A DNA stretch of 64,000 nucleotides from an uncultured Stenotrophomonas sp. (GCF_913778665.1 NZ_CAJYVQ010000008.1:124001-188000), one strand, 5' to 3'; numbered from the stretch's first letter, positions 1-9,443 are shown. Notes: generated by a model not told the origin, from the letters alone. A program made the numbers and translations.

Positions 1-407
1 TCGTCGCGCGCGTGCGCACCCAGCGCGTCGTGTGCGGTGAGCTGCTCGGCGACTTGTCGCGCCAGCGCCGGATCCAGGCCACGATGGCGGTAGATCGCAC
101 TCAGCTCTTCCAGCTCACTGTGCGGGTCGTCGTGCAGCTCGCGCTTTTCCATTGCCAGGTCGGCGTCTTCGGTGTCGGCCTGGGTCTGTACCGAGACATA
201 CTCGCCGGCCGCCATCGACATCGCGCCGGCCACGGTACCGGCGACCCCGGTGGCCAGGATGGTGCTGGCGGCGGCGCCGCTGGCGGCAACGCCGACCACC
301 AGGCCGGCCACTGAGACGATGCCATCGTTGGCCCCCAGCACGGCGGCGCGCAGCCAGCCGACGCGCTCGGAGCGGTGCAGTTCGGGGTGTCGTGAATGGC
401 GGCTCAT
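1..407 (-). CDS. VIT1/CCC1 family membrane transporter, N-terminal part (gene runs off the left edge)
   Basis: Only the first 135 residues are in the window, read from an ATG at 405-407. The visible part begins with a short basic segment and the hallmark LGANDGIVSVAGLVVGVA. A second hydrophobic stretch follows, containing AGAMSMAAGEYVSVQTQAD, and then an acidic/basic region with DDPHSELEELSAIYRHRGLD. This is the pattern of the VIT1/CCC1 (nodulin-21-like) family, inner-membrane proteins that move iron or manganese out of the cytosol. The acidic segment after the second helix is the cytoplasmic metal-binding part in characterised members. The metal cannot be told from this fragment. A TACACT hexamer ends 7 nt before the start, suggesting a leaderless mRNA. 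The family call is firm; substrate is inference. Confidence 0.85.
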   Translation of the reverse strand, partial: MSRHSRHPELHRSERVGWLRAAVLGANDGIVSVAGLVVGVAASGAAASTILATGVAGTVAGAMSMAAGEYVSVQTQADTEDADLAMEKRELHDDPHSELEELSAIYRHRGLDPALARQVAEQLTAHDALGAHARD

Positions 408-414
408 GACCCAG

Positions 415-420
415 AGTGTA
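415..420 (-). promoter_or_regulatory. Candidate -10 element for the VIT-family gene
   Basis: On the minus strand TACACT is followed by 7 nt and the ATG at 407. With transcription starting about 7 nt after the hexamer, the mRNA would begin at or next to the start codon. The same spacing recurs at several other genes in this window. Confidence 0.4.
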
Positions 421-490
421 CGAGGGTCAAGAGGGCGTCGGTAGGATGCTGAAACCCGTCACCGTCGCATGACGCGGCGGAGTGCCACGC

Positions 491-496
491 TATAGT
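491..496 (+). promoter_or_regulatory. Candidate -10 element for gshA
   Basis: TATAGT lies upstream of the glutamate-cysteine ligase gene. The in-frame ATG at 482 is upstream of this hexamer, so it would not be on the transcript. An in-frame TTG lies exactly 6 nt after the hexamer (503) and another at 560. This argues for a downstream, non-ATG start. Confidence 0.4.
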
Positions 497-559
497 GCGC
501 CCTTGCGATGGAAGGCCCTGGGCCCCACATCCCCTGCCACTGTCCAGCGAGTTCTCCCC

Positions 560-1924
560 TTGTCGAGCCCCAGCCACGTCGCCGATACGCCCATTACCGA
601 CCGCTCGCAGCTGGTTGCGGAGATCGCCTCCGGCGAGAAGCCGCGTGCGCAGTGGCGCATCGGTACCGAGCACGAGAAGTTCGGATTCCGCCTGGATGAC
701 CTGCGCCCGCCGACCTTCGAAGGCGAGCGCGGTATCGAAGCGCTGCTCAAGGGCCTGGTCCGCTTTGGCTGGCAGCCGGTGCAGGAGAACGGCAACACCA
801 TCGCACTGCTGCGCGACGGCGCCTCGGTGACGCTGGAACCGGCCGGCCAGCTGGAACTGTCCGGCGCGGCGCTGGAAACCATCCACCAGACCTGTGTGGA
901 GACCGGTACCCATCTGAACGAAGTGGCGCAGGTGGCCGGCGAGTTGCAGCTGGGCTTCCTCGGCATGGGCTTCCAGCCGAAGTGGTCGCGCGATGAGATG
1001 CCGTGGATGCCGAAGGGCCGCTACAAGATCATGCGCGCCTACATGCCCAAGGTCGGTTCGCTCGGCCTGGACATGATGACCCGCACCTGCACCGTGCAGG
1101 TGAACCTGGATTACGGCAGCGAAGCGGACATGGTGAAGAAGTTCCGCGTGTCGCTGGCGCTGCAGCCGATCGCTACCGCGCTGTTTGCCGATTCGCCGTT
1201 CACCGAAGGCAAGCCGAACGGCTACCTGAGCTACCGCTCGCATATCTGGACCGACACCGATGCCGACCGTACCGGCATGCTCGACTTCGTATTCGAGGAT
1301 GGCTTCGGTTACGAGCGCTATGTCGATTATTTGCTCGACGTGCCGATGTACTTCTCGTACCGCGATGGCATCTACCACGATGCCAGCGGGCAGAGCTTCC
1401 GCGATTTCATGCAGGGCAAGCTGCCGGTGCTGCCGGGCGCATTGCCGACCCTGCGCGACTGGTCGGACCACACCACCACTGCATTCCCGGAAGTACGCCT
1501 GAAGAAGTACCTGGAAATGCGCGGCGCCGACGGTGGCCCGTGGAGCCGGCTGTGTGCGCTGCCGGCGTTCTGGGTCGGCCTGCTGTACGACGACACCGCG
1601 CTGGATGCGGCGTGGGATCTGGTGCGTGACTTCAGCCTGGCCGAGCGTCATGCGCTGCGCGACGGTGTACCAAAGCATGCGATGAACCTGCCGTTCCGCA
1701 GCGGCACGGTGCGCGACCTGGCCCGCGAGGCGGTGAAGATTTCGGTGGAGGGCCTCAAGCGCCGGGCCGCGCGCAATGCCGATGGCCAGGACGAGAGCAA
1801 GTTCCTGGACGTGCTGCAGGAAATCGTTGAATCCGGGCTGACCCCGGCCGAGCGCAAGCTGGCGCTGTTCCATGGCCGCTGGCATGGCGATGTCGATCCG
1901 GTGTTCCGCGAGTTCGCGTACTGA
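560..1924 (+). CDS. gshA: Glutamate-cysteine ligase (plant/proteobacterial GCS2 type)
   Basis: Catalyses the ATP-dependent joining of glutamate and cysteine, the first and rate-limiting step of glutathione synthesis in the cytoplasm. From the TTG at 560 the protein is 454 residues. The nucleotide/metal-binding signature [10 protein letters not shown] is at residues 34-43 and the fold continues to the C-terminus without interruption. The protein resembles the plant and alpha/gamma-proteobacterial GCL class rather than the E. coli class. An in-frame ATG at 482 would add 26 residues but lies upstream of the likely -10 element. TTG at 503 is the other candidate. The gene stands alone and ends at a strong terminator at 1965-2000. 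Glutathione made here is the cofactor of the frm operon about 6 kb downstream. Function is firm; the start is uncertain. Confidence 0.93.
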   Translation: MSSPSHVADTPITDRSQLVAEIASGEKPRAQWRIGTEHEKFGFRLDDLRPPTFEGERGIEALLKGLVRFGWQPVQENGNTIALLRDGASVTLEPAGQLELSGAALETIHQTCVETGTHLNEVAQVAGELQLGFLGMGFQPKWSRDEMPWMPKGRYKIMRAYMPKVGSLGLDMMTRTCTVQVNLDYGSEADMVKKFRVSLALQPIATALFADSPFTEGKPNGYLSYRSHIWTDTDADRTGMLDFVFEDGFGYERYVDYLLDVPMYFSYRDGIYHDASGQSFRDFMQGKLPVLPGALPTLRDWSDHTTTAFPEVRLKKYLEMRGADGGPWSRLCALPAFWVGLLYDDTALDAAWDLVRDFSLAERHALRDGVPKHAMNLPFRSGTVRDLAREAVKISVEGLKRRAARNADGQDESKFLDVLQEIVESGLTPAERKLALFHGRWHGDVDPVFREFAY

Positions 1925-1964
1925 CCGCCCTGCGGGGTTTCCGGCCAGCGGCCGGCACTACCAG

Positions 1965-2000
1965 AAGAAAAACCCCGGCATTGCCGGGGTTTTTCTTTTT
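1965..2000. terminator. Bidirectional intrinsic terminator between gshA and the alcohol dehydrogenase gene
   Basis: A 13-bp perfect stem (GAAAAACCCCGGC paired with GCCGGGGTTTTTC, loop ATT) is bounded by A-rich sequence on the left and T-rich sequence on the right. It can therefore stop transcription from both convergent genes. Confidence 0.9.
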
Positions 2001-2015
2001 CACACCTGCCTTGGA

Positions 2016-3074
2016 TCAGGCCGCGTGCTTCATCGTCGCCATGTCGATCACGAAGCGGTAGCGCACATCGTTCTTCGCCATGCGCTCCCAGGCTTCGTTG
2101 ACGTTCTTGATGTCAATCATCTCGACGTCGCTGACGATGCCGTGCTCGGCACAGAAGTCCATCATTTCCTGGGTTTCGGCCATGCCGCCGATCGCCGAGC
2201 CGGTCAGGTGCTTGCGGCCGAAGATCACGCTGCCACCGGTCAGCGGCGGGTCCAGCTCAGTCAGCACGCCGACCAGGCACATGGTCGCCTCGCGCTTGAG
2301 CAGGCCCATGTACGGGTTGGTGTCATGGCCGACCGGGATGGTGTTGAGCAGGAAATCGAAGCTGCCGGCATGTGCCTTCATCTGCGCGGCGTCGCGCGAG
2401 ACCAGCACTTCGTCGGCGCCCAGGCGCTTGGCGTCGGCACCCTTTTCCGGTGTGGTGGTGATCATCACCACGTGCGCGCCGAGCGCCTTGGCGAACTTCA
2501 CGCCCATGTGGCCGAGGCCACCCAGGCCGATCACGCCGACCTTCTGGCCCGGGCCGACCTTCCAGTGGCGCAGCGGCGACCAGGTGGTGATGCCGGCGCA
2601 CAGCAGCGGCGCGGCGGCCTTCAGGTCGAGTGTGTCGGACACCTTCACCACGAAGCGCTGCTCGACCACCACGTGGTCCGAATAGCCGCCGTAGGTCGGC
2701 GCACCGCTCTCACGCTCGCGGCCGTTGTAGGTCCAGGTCGCCCCCTCGGCGCAGTACTGCTCCAGATCGTGCTCGCAGGCGTCGCAGTGGCGGCAGGAGT
2801 CGACCATGCAGCCGACGCCGGCGTGGTCGCCCACCTTGAAGCGGGTGACGTTGCTGCCGACCTCGGTCACGCGGCCGATGATCTCGTGGCCCGGCACCAT
2901 CGGGTAGATCGAGCCACCCCAGTCGTCGCGGGCCTGGTGCAGGTCGGAGTGGCAGATGCCGCTGTAGAGGATCTCGATGCGCACATCGTCCGGGCCGACT
3001 GCGCGGCGTTCGAACTCGTACGGAATGAGCGGGTCGGTATGTGAATGGGCGGCGTAACCACGGGCGAGGGACAT
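2016..3074 (-). CDS. Zinc-dependent NAD(P) alcohol/aldehyde dehydrogenase, YahK/cinnamyl-alcohol-dehydrogenase type
   Basis: Medium-chain dehydrogenase, 352 residues, expected to reduce aldehydes to alcohols in the cytoplasm with NADPH. Catalytic zinc ligands are visible as Cys41 (YSGICHSDLH) and the GHE motif at 62-64. The structural zinc site is the cysteine cluster within CMVDSCRHCDACEHDLEQYC. The Rossmann motif VIGLGGLGHMGVKFAKALGA follows at about residue 180. Length and motifs fit the YahK/Adh subfamily. I chose the ATG at 3074 rather than the one at 3155, because the extra 27 residues do not belong to the family and overlap the control region. It is divergent from a LysR gene with a LysR-type box between them, so substrate-induced control by that regulator is likely. 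The physiological substrate is unknown. Confidence 0.9.
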   Translation of the reverse strand: MSLARGYAAHSHTDPLIPYEFERRAVGPDDVRIEILYSGICHSDLHQARDDWGGSIYPMVPGHEIIGRVTEVGSNVTRFKVGDHAGVGCMVDSCRHCDACEHDLEQYCAEGATWTYNGRERESGAPTYGGYSDHVVVEQRFVVKVSDTLDLKAAAPLLCAGITTWSPLRHWKVGPGQKVGVIGLGGLGHMGVKFAKALGAHVVMITTTPEKGADAKRLGADEVLVSRDAAQMKAHAGSFDFLLNTIPVGHDTNPYMGLLKREATMCLVGVLTELDPPLTGGSVIFGRKHLTGSAIGGMAETQEMMDFCAEHGIVSDVEMIDIKNVNEAWERMAKNDVRYRFVIDMATMKHAA

Positions 3075-3157
3075 GGGGAATCCTTGGCAGGGTTTGTCGA
3101 AAGGCGTTTTACAATACGCGCCGCACCCAGCGGCAAGAAGCCCGGATATCGGCATGA

Positions 3158-3170
3158 TTCATCAAGTGAA
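3158..3170. promoter_or_regulatory. LysR-type box between the alcohol dehydrogenase and lysR genes
   Basis: TTCATCAAGTGAA is a 13-mer with TTCA/TGAA dyad symmetry and the T-N11-A pattern typical of LysR-family binding sites. It lies 12 nt before the lysR ATG and about 85 nt before the divergent dehydrogenase start, the usual position for an autoregulated divergent pair. Confidence 0.5.
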
Positions 3171-3181
3171 ACTGCACAATC

Positions 3182-4066
3182 ATGGCCACTGACAATCTCG
3201 CCCATCTGGCCGCCTTTGCCGCGGTAGCCCGCCATCGCAGCTTCCGCCGCGCCGGCGCCGAGCTGGCGCTGTCGACCTCTGCGGTGAGCTATGCGATCCG
3301 CGCGCTGGAGGAACGGCTGGGGGTGGGCCTGTTCCATCGCACCACTCGCAGCGTGGCCCTGACCGAGGCCGGGCAGCGCTTGCTGGAACGGCTGCAGCCG
3401 GCCTTGGGCCAGGTGCATGACGCACTGGAGGAGATGAACCAGTTCCGCGCCGCGCCGGCCGGCCTGCTGCGCATCAATGCCACCCGCGCGGCGGTGTCGA
3501 CCCAGTTGGGGCCGCGGCTGGCGCGTTTCCTGCACGCGCATCCGGATGTGCGGGTGGAGCTGACCGAGAACGATGGCCTGGTCGATATCGTTGCCGAAGG
3601 CTACGACGCCGGCGTGCGCCTGCACGAGTTCGTGCCCGAGGACATGGTGGCAGTGCCGATGGGTCCGCCGCTGCGCGGGTTGATCGTCGGTTCGCCAGCG
3701 TATCTGCAGCGACGTCCGGCTCCCCAGCATCCGCGTGATCTGGCCGCCCACGAGTGCATCCGCTTCCGCTTTGCCAGCGGGCATCTGTACAAGTGGCAGT
3801 TCGAGCGTGACGGGCAGGCGCTGGAAATCGATGTGCCGGGACGGCTGACGCTGGGCGAGCAGGGCACCGTGGTCGGCGCGGTGCTTGATGGCATCGGCCT
3901 GGCCTATGTGCTGGAAGACACCGCGCGGCCGTACATTGAATCGGGGCAGATGGTAGCGGTGCTGGAAGACTGGAGTGAACCGTTCGCCGGCTTTGCACTG
4001 TATTACCCGAAGCAGCGGCAGATGCCCGGCGCGCTGCGCGCGTTCGTGGATATGCTGCGCGAGTGA
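3182..4066 (+). CDS. LysR family transcriptional regulator
   Basis: A 294-residue regulator with an N-terminal winged helix-turn-helix (about residues 1-65, with ALSTSAVSYAIRALEERLGV as recognition region followed by LFHRTTRSVALTEAG). A type-2 periplasmic-binding-protein-like effector domain runs from about residue 90 to 290. It belongs to the CrgA/DmlR-like branch judged by the effector-domain style (FVPEDMVAVPMGPPLRGLIV). It is transcribed divergently from the YahK-like dehydrogenase with 107 bp between starts and a LysR box in that gap, so it probably controls that gene and itself. Its effector, perhaps an aldehyde, is inference. Confidence 0.9.
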   Translation: MATDNLAHLAAFAAVARHRSFRRAGAELALSTSAVSYAIRALEERLGVGLFHRTTRSVALTEAGQRLLERLQPALGQVHDALEEMNQFRAAPAGLLRINATRAAVSTQLGPRLARFLHAHPDVRVELTENDGLVDIVAEGYDAGVRLHEFVPEDMVAVPMGPPLRGLIVGSPAYLQRRPAPQHPRDLAAHECIRFRFASGHLYKWQFERDGQALEIDVPGRLTLGEQGTVVGAVLDGIGLAYVLEDTARPYIESGQMVAVLEDWSEPFAGFALYYPKQRQMPGALRAFVDMLRE

Positions 4067-4087
4067 ATCACGCCAGGTGATGCAGGG

Positions 4088-4102
4088 CCGACCAACGGTC
4101 GG
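4088..4102. repeat. Small hairpin CCGACC-AAC-GGTCGG
   Basis: A 6-bp perfect stem with a 3-nt loop just after lysR. It shares its CCGACC/GGTCGG end with larger hairpins at 5374-5406 and 27616-27654 and may be the minimal form of the same repeat family. Confidence 0.5.
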
Positions 4103-4126
4103 TGCCCACCACATTCGGGCCGGTTG

Positions 4127-4145
4127 ATCCACGCCATGCGTGGAT
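4127..4145. repeat. SMAG/REP-like palindrome
   Basis: ATCCACGCCATGCGTGGAT forms an 8-bp stem around a short loop. It is nearly the same as the stem of the GTAG-tagged element at 27555-27577, and of the classic S. maltophilia repeat, but lacks the GTAG tag. It lies between the convergent lysR and VOC genes. Confidence 0.7.
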
Positions 4146-4157
4146 GAGGTTGGCTGT

Positions 4158-4574
4158 TCACTCCACCAGCGCGTCATACCCCAGGCCCACAAACTGGATC
4201 AGGCAGAAGCCATGCCCGAACGGATCGGCCAGCACCGCGATGCGTCCCCAGCGACGCTCGCGCACCGGATGCTCGACTGTTGCCCCGGCCGCGACCGCAC
4301 GCGCCAGGGCGACTTCGATGTCATCCACCACCCAGTCCAGGTGCAGCGGTGTCCAGTGCCGCTCGTAGTCGCGCACATCGCCGTCTTCGGTGGCAGGCCT
4401 GCCGTGGTCGTTCTGCAGCAGGTACAGCGGGGTGGGGCCGCCCAGCAGTTCCACCACACCGGGCCCGAGGCGGCGGCCGATGCGCAGCCCGAAGGCTCGG
4501 ATATAGAAGTCTTCGGCGGCGGCCAGGTCGGGCACGTCGAGGTTGACGATGAAGCTGTGGGCAGGGGCGTTCAT
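4158..4574 (-). CDS. VOC family (glyoxalase/bleomycin-resistance fold) protein
   Basis: A 138-residue single-domain protein with the two beta-alpha-beta-beta-beta halves of the vicinal-oxygen-chelate fold. The N-terminal half reads FIVNLDVPDLAAAEDFYIRAFGL. The C-terminal half carries LHLDWVVDDIEVALARAVAAG and the typical ADPFGHGFCLIQF. The ATG at 4574 places the domain at the very N-terminus; the ATG at 4673 would add an unrelated 33-residue tail. Members bind metal and act as isomerases, dioxygenases or drug-binding proteins. Nothing in the sequence or neighbourhood fixes the substrate. It is convergent with lysR and divergent from the SUKH-like gene. Confidence 0.8.
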   Translation of the reverse strand: MNAPAHSFIVNLDVPDLAAAEDFYIRAFGLRIGRRLGPGVVELLGGPTPLYLLQNDHGRPATEDGDVRDYERHWTPLHLDWVVDDIEVALARAVAAGATVEHPVRERRWGRIAVLADPFGHGFCLIQFVGLGYDALVE

Positions 4575-4688
4575 GGCAGCGATGGGCGGCATCTGGGGGT
4601 CGCAGTCTAGTCCTGCCGCGTGCTGCTGCCGGTTCATCTGCTGCGCGCATTCGGGCAAGCTGGGCGGTCTCAATCGACAAGGACATCC

Positions 4689-5366
4689 ATGAGCACGCTA
4701 TCTGGCATCGAACAGGCCACCGGCCAGTCCTTCCCGCCGTTGTTCAGGCAACTGCAGGCAGCAGGCCGGTTGAGCTGGGGCAGTCCCCATCCGGAATGGT
4801 CCAAGGTGGTGTTTCCGACGCTGCAGGCGGATCCGCCGGTGCTGCTGTACGCCCAGGAATACGAACCACTGGAACACGATGCGCTGCTCGAGGCGTGGCA
4901 GGAACTGACCGCCGAGGATCATTACAACCCCCTGCGCGCGGACCTGCAGCTGCTGCCGTTTGCGCGGACGGGTGGCGGCGACAGCTACTGCTTCTGGAGC
5001 AACGCGCCCGGTTTTGCCGAGCCTCCCGTGGTGCTGGTGTGGCATGACGATGATCGTGCCGATGTGCTGGCCGCCAGCTACCAGGATTTCCTGTTCCGCA
5101 AGATGGTCGAAGCCGTTGCCGACTACCAAGCGCCGTATACGCTGCTTTCGCATGGCGAGCTGGCCAGCAACCTGCAGCGCTGGCTGCAGAGCCACCAGCC
5201 GTTCCTGCGTGATGACCAGTACGCAGCCTTGCAGCGGCTGTTCGCCCGTGTTGACGAGATCGCTGAAGGAAACATCAGCGAAGACGACGTACAGGCCATC
5301 GTCGCTGAGGTGATCGGCTTTGCGCGGCTGGACGAGTCGTTTGCCTACGTGCGCGAGGGCGCCTGA
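4689..5366 (+). CDS. SMI1/KNR4 (SUKH)-like protein
   Basis: A soluble 225-residue protein without signal peptide. The segment LLPFARTGGGDSYCFWSN followed by PPVVLVWHDDDRADVLAAS and FQDFLFR-like YQDFLFRKMVEAVA matches the SMI1/KNR4 (SUKH) fold pattern. SUKH proteins are often immunity proteins for polymorphic toxins. No toxin gene is visible next to this one, so it may be a housekeeping or orphan member. The ATG at 4689 follows ACAAGGACATCC, an acceptable ribosome site. Family assignment is from pattern recognition and is moderately sure; function is unknown. Confidence 0.7.
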   Translation: MSTLSGIEQATGQSFPPLFRQLQAAGRLSWGSPHPEWSKVVFPTLQADPPVLLYAQEYEPLEHDALLEAWQELTAEDHYNPLRADLQLLPFARTGGGDSYCFWSNAPGFAEPPVVLVWHDDDRADVLAASYQDFLFRKMVEAVADYQAPYTLLSHGELASNLQRWLQSHQPFLRDDQYAALQRLFARVDEIAEGNISEDDVQAIVAEVIGFARLDESFAYVREGA

Positions 5367-5373
5367 GGGCATG

Positions 5374-5406
5374 GGTCGGAGTCCCGCCACCGGCGGGGCT
5401 CCGACC
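5374..5406. repeat. Hairpin with GGTCGGAG/CTCCGACC ends
   Basis: An 8-bp outer stem GGTCGGAG/CTCCGACC encloses an inner stem CCCGCC/GGCGGG, right after the SUKH-like stop codon and before the convergent ene-reductase stop. No T-run follows. It looks like the hairpin at 27616-27654, which has the same outer end but a different inner stem. Confidence 0.65.
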
Positions 5407-5416
5407 ACGCACGGCA

Positions 5417-6529
5417 TCAGCCTGCGGCCGGGTAATCCAGGTAACCGGCTTCACCGCCGCCGTAATACGTGCTGCGATCGGGCGTGGCCAGCGCAATGTC
5501 GTGCTGCAGGCGCGCGACCAGATCCGGGTTGGCGATGAACGGCTGACCGAACGCAGCCAGGTCGATGGTACCGGCCTCGACCAGCTGTAGCGCGCGTTCG
5601 CGGGTCATGCCACCGGCCACGATCAGGGTGCCACCATAGGCCTGCTTGAACTGCTGCAGGAAGGCCTTGCCCAGCACTGACTGGCCTGCCTGCAGGTTGT
5701 CATTGAGATGCACATAGGCCAGGCCGCGCTTGCCCAGTTCCTCGGCCAGGTACAGATAGGTGGCTTCGTTGTCAGGGTAGAACGGCATGTCGAAGGTGAG
5801 ATTGTTCGGTGCCAGGCGCACGCCGATCCGCTGCGCGCCGATCCGCTGCGCCATCGCATCGACGGTGTCCAGGATCAGCCGCGCACGGTTCGGCAGCGAG
5901 CCACCGTAACGGTCCTGGCGCTGGTTGATGAGCGGGTTGAGGAACTGTTCGAACAGATAGCCATTGGCGGCATGCAGCTCGATGCCGTCGAAGCCGGCGG
6001 CGATCGCATGCTCGGCGCCACGCACGAAGTCGTCGACGATGCCGGGAATCTCTGTGGTATCCAGTGCACGCGCCGGGGTCGGATCGGCATGGCCGCGGCT
6101 GCCATCGGCCAGGTACACGAACGAGGTGTTCTTCGGTGCGCTGGCCACCGGGCGCGTGCCGGCGCTGACCGGCTGGCCGCCGTCGGGCTGCAGCGAGCTG
6201 TGCGACATGCGGCCGACATGCCAGAGCTGGGCGAAGATCGTGCCGTGCGCGGCATGGACCGCCTCGGTCACGAGCCTCCATCCGGCCACCTGCTCGGCCG
6301 ACCAGATGCCTGGCACGTCGATGTAGCCCTGTCCCTGCGGCGAGACTGGCGTGCCTTCGCTGATGATCAGGCCGGCGCTGGCACGCTGCCGGTAATACTG
6401 CGCGGTGAGTGCGTTGGCGACGGTGCCAGGATTGCGGGCGCGCGTCATTGGAGCCATCACGATGCGGTTGCTCAGGGCGGTGCCTGCCAGGTCGAACGGC
6501 TGGAACAGGGCGGCGGTCATGTCGGTCAT
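5417..6529 (-). CDS. nemA: Alkene reductase of the Old Yellow Enzyme family (N-ethylmaleimide reductase-like)
   Basis: FMN-dependent flavoprotein of 370 residues with a single TIM barrel that reduces activated C=C bonds using NAD(P)H. The N-terminus LFQPFDLAGTALSNRIVMAPMTRAR is the OYE signature. The substrate-binding His/Asn pair is in ELHAANGYLFEQF, followed by the typical NQRQDRYGGSLPNRARL. The C-terminal phosphate-binding loop is IVAGGMTRERA. The start is ATG 6529; a second ATG three codons later is also possible. The much longer open frame upstream crosses the divergent LysR gene and is not coding. Control by that regulator is likely, given the shared promoter region with symmetric operator-like repeats. 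Physiological substrates, perhaps electrophilic enones or nitro compounds, are inferred from the family. Confidence 0.93.
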   Translation of the reverse strand: MTDMTAALFQPFDLAGTALSNRIVMAPMTRARNPGTVANALTAQYYRQRASAGLIISEGTPVSPQGQGYIDVPGIWSAEQVAGWRLVTEAVHAAHGTIFAQLWHVGRMSHSSLQPDGGQPVSAGTRPVASAPKNTSFVYLADGSRGHADPTPARALDTTEIPGIVDDFVRGAEHAIAAGFDGIELHAANGYLFEQFLNPLINQRQDRYGGSLPNRARLILDTVDAMAQRIGAQRIGVRLAPNNLTFDMPFYPDNEATYLYLAEELGKRGLAYVHLNDNLQAGQSVLGKAFLQQFKQAYGGTLIVAGGMTRERALQLVEAGTIDLAAFGQPFIANPDLVARLQHDIALATPDRSTYYGGGEAGYLDYPAAG

Positions 6530-6605
6530 CTCGGTGCGGGGGAGGGCGCCAGCGGCGCGATGCACACAGGATGGGGTTGACATGCAGGTGCATAAAGCGC
6601 TTCGA

Positions 6606-6634
6606 TTTCCCTCGGTGCGGGAATATTTGTCCCC
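6606..6634. promoter_or_regulatory. Operator-like array between nemA and its divergent lysR
   Basis: TTCCC (6607-6611), GGGAA (6619-6623) and TCCCC (6630-6634) alternate in orientation with exactly 7 nt between each. This gives two overlapping inverted repeats. The array lies 16-45 nt upstream of the lysR ATG and is a good candidate for the regulator's recognition and activation sites. Confidence 0.45.
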
Positions 6635-6649
6635 AATCGGGTGCTGAAA

Positions 6650-7555
6650 ATGCTGCCACTGGAACCCCTGAACGGCCTGGTGACCTTCGTGACCACTGCG
6701 CGCTCCGGTAGCTTCACCGAAGCCGCCGATGCGCTGGGCATTTCGCGTTCGGCGGTGGGCAAGGCCATCGCCCGGTTGGAAACGCGGCTGGGCGTGCGCT
6801 TGTTCAATCGCACCACGCGGCGGATCGCGCTGACCACCGACGGCGAGGCCTACTACGCTTCGTGCGCGGCGGCGCTGGAAGAGATCTCCGCCGCCGAAGC
6901 CTGTCTCGGCTCGGGTGGCCTGCCCAGCGGGCGGCTGCGCATCGACATGCCGTCTTCGTTCGGGCGGCTGGTGGTGCTGCCGGTGTTGCTGAAACTGTGC
7001 CGGCAGTACCCGGACCTGCAGCTGACGATGACCTTCACCGATCACTTCGTCGATCCGGTCGAGGAGGGCATCGACCTGCTCATCCGCTTTGGTGGATTGC
7101 ATCACGCCGAGCACCTGGTGGCGCGACGGCTCGGGCGCCAGCGCCTGGTCACCTGCGCATCGCCGGAGTATCTGCAGGCGCATGGCGTTCCGCAAACCGT
7201 GGAGGAACTGGCGCAGCACCGCAGCATCGTCGGCTTCCGCCATGGCCAGCCGGTGGCGTGGCGGGTCGGCAGCGATGAGGCAGAAGGGACATTCATCCCG
7301 AATGCCACCTACCAGCTCAACGACGGCGACGCGGTGATCGAGGGTGCCCTTGCCGGCCTCGGCATCTGCCAGATGCCGGCTTCACTGCTGCGCAGGCACC
7401 TTGAATCCGGTGCACTGCACTCGGTGCTGGATGCGCACATGCAGCGCCATATCGACATTCACGCGCTGTGGCCGCCAACACGTCACCTGCGGCCAAAGGT
7501 GCGCTATGTGGTGGACGAACTGGCACGGCTGGCAGGCCAGGGCGCATTTGACTGA
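6650..7555 (+). CDS. LysR family transcriptional regulator next to the ene-reductase gene
   Basis: A 301-residue LysR protein. The winged helix-turn-helix is at residues 5-65 (ALGISRSAVGKAIARLETRL, then LFNRTTRRIALTTDG) and the effector-binding domain from about 90 to 295. ATG 6650 is chosen over the GTG at 6641 because family members start two to four residues before the PLNGLVTF segment. The gene is divergent from nemA with 120 bp between starts, and the intervening alternating TTCCC/GGGAA sequence is a likely binding site. Such regulators usually activate the divergent reductase in response to its substrates. That role here is inference from arrangement. Confidence 0.9.
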   Translation: MLPLEPLNGLVTFVTTARSGSFTEAADALGISRSAVGKAIARLETRLGVRLFNRTTRRIALTTDGEAYYASCAAALEEISAAEACLGSGGLPSGRLRIDMPSSFGRLVVLPVLLKLCRQYPDLQLTMTFTDHFVDPVEEGIDLLIRFGGLHHAEHLVARRLGRQRLVTCASPEYLQAHGVPQTVEELAQHRSIVGFRHGQPVAWRVGSDEAEGTFIPNATYQLNDGDAVIEGALAGLGICQMPASLLRRHLESGALHSVLDAHMQRHIDIHALWPPTRHLRPKVRYVVDELARLAGQGAFD

Positions 7556-7586
7556 GGCCGCGGATTGAGTCCGTAACGTCGCTGTG

Positions 7587-7605
7587 TATACTATCCCCCA
7601 GTATA
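7587..7605. promoter_or_regulatory. FrmR operator
   Basis: TATACT and AGTATA form a perfect 6-bp inverted repeat separated by 7 nt that include a run of five C. This AT-dyad flanking a G/C tract is the classic recognition site of FrmR/RcnR/CsoR repressors. It ends 19 nt before the frmR ATG, so it would control the whole operon through the repressor's own promoter. Confidence 0.8.
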
Positions 7606-7624
7606 GTTCCGAGGTGGCCCGGCC

Positions 7625-9068
<1,444 letters not shown>

Positions 9069-9076
9069 GCCGCGGC

Positions 9077-9421
9077 ATGGGCTGGTTCGATGCCCTGCGC
9101 AGGCCGCGCGCGGATGACCCGCGCGCGGCGCTGGTCGAACCGATCGAGCAGGCACTGCGTGCGCTGGGCTGGGTCGACGGGCCGGTCGGGCCGCCGCGTG
9201 CCGTGGATTCACCCTTCGGTATCGATGAGATGCCGTTCGAGCACTGGTTGGGGCAGGTGTTCCTGCCCCGCCTGCACGAAGCGCGTGCCGACGGCCAATG
9301 GCCGCCGCGCAGCAACGTGGCGGTGGCCGCGTACCGCAACCTGGACGGCCGGCCCGGCGTCGAACCGCTGCTGCGCCTGCTGTCGCAGCTGGATGAATTG
9401 ATCAACACACGTGGCGGCTGA
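9077..9421 (+). CDS. YqcC family (DUF446) protein inside the formaldehyde operon
   Basis: A soluble 114-residue protein. The pattern IEQALRALGWVDGP followed by FGIDEMPFEHWLGQVFLPRLHEA and, near the end, LLSQLDELIN matches the small YqcC/DUF446 family. Its function is unknown. In E. coli yqcC sits beside a tRNA pseudouridine synthase gene and not with formaldehyde genes. Here it starts 8 bp after frmA and ends 22 bp before fghA, so it is surely cotranscribed with them. Whether it takes part in detoxification or is a passenger cannot be told from the sequence. Confidence 0.8.
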   Translation: MGWFDALRRPRADDPRAALVEPIEQALRALGWVDGPVGPPRAVDSPFGIDEMPFEHWLGQVFLPRLHEARADGQWPPRSNVAVAAYRNLDGRPGVEPLLRLLSQLDELINTRGG

Positions 9422-9443
9422 AGCCGCCACGCAGGAGAGTTCC

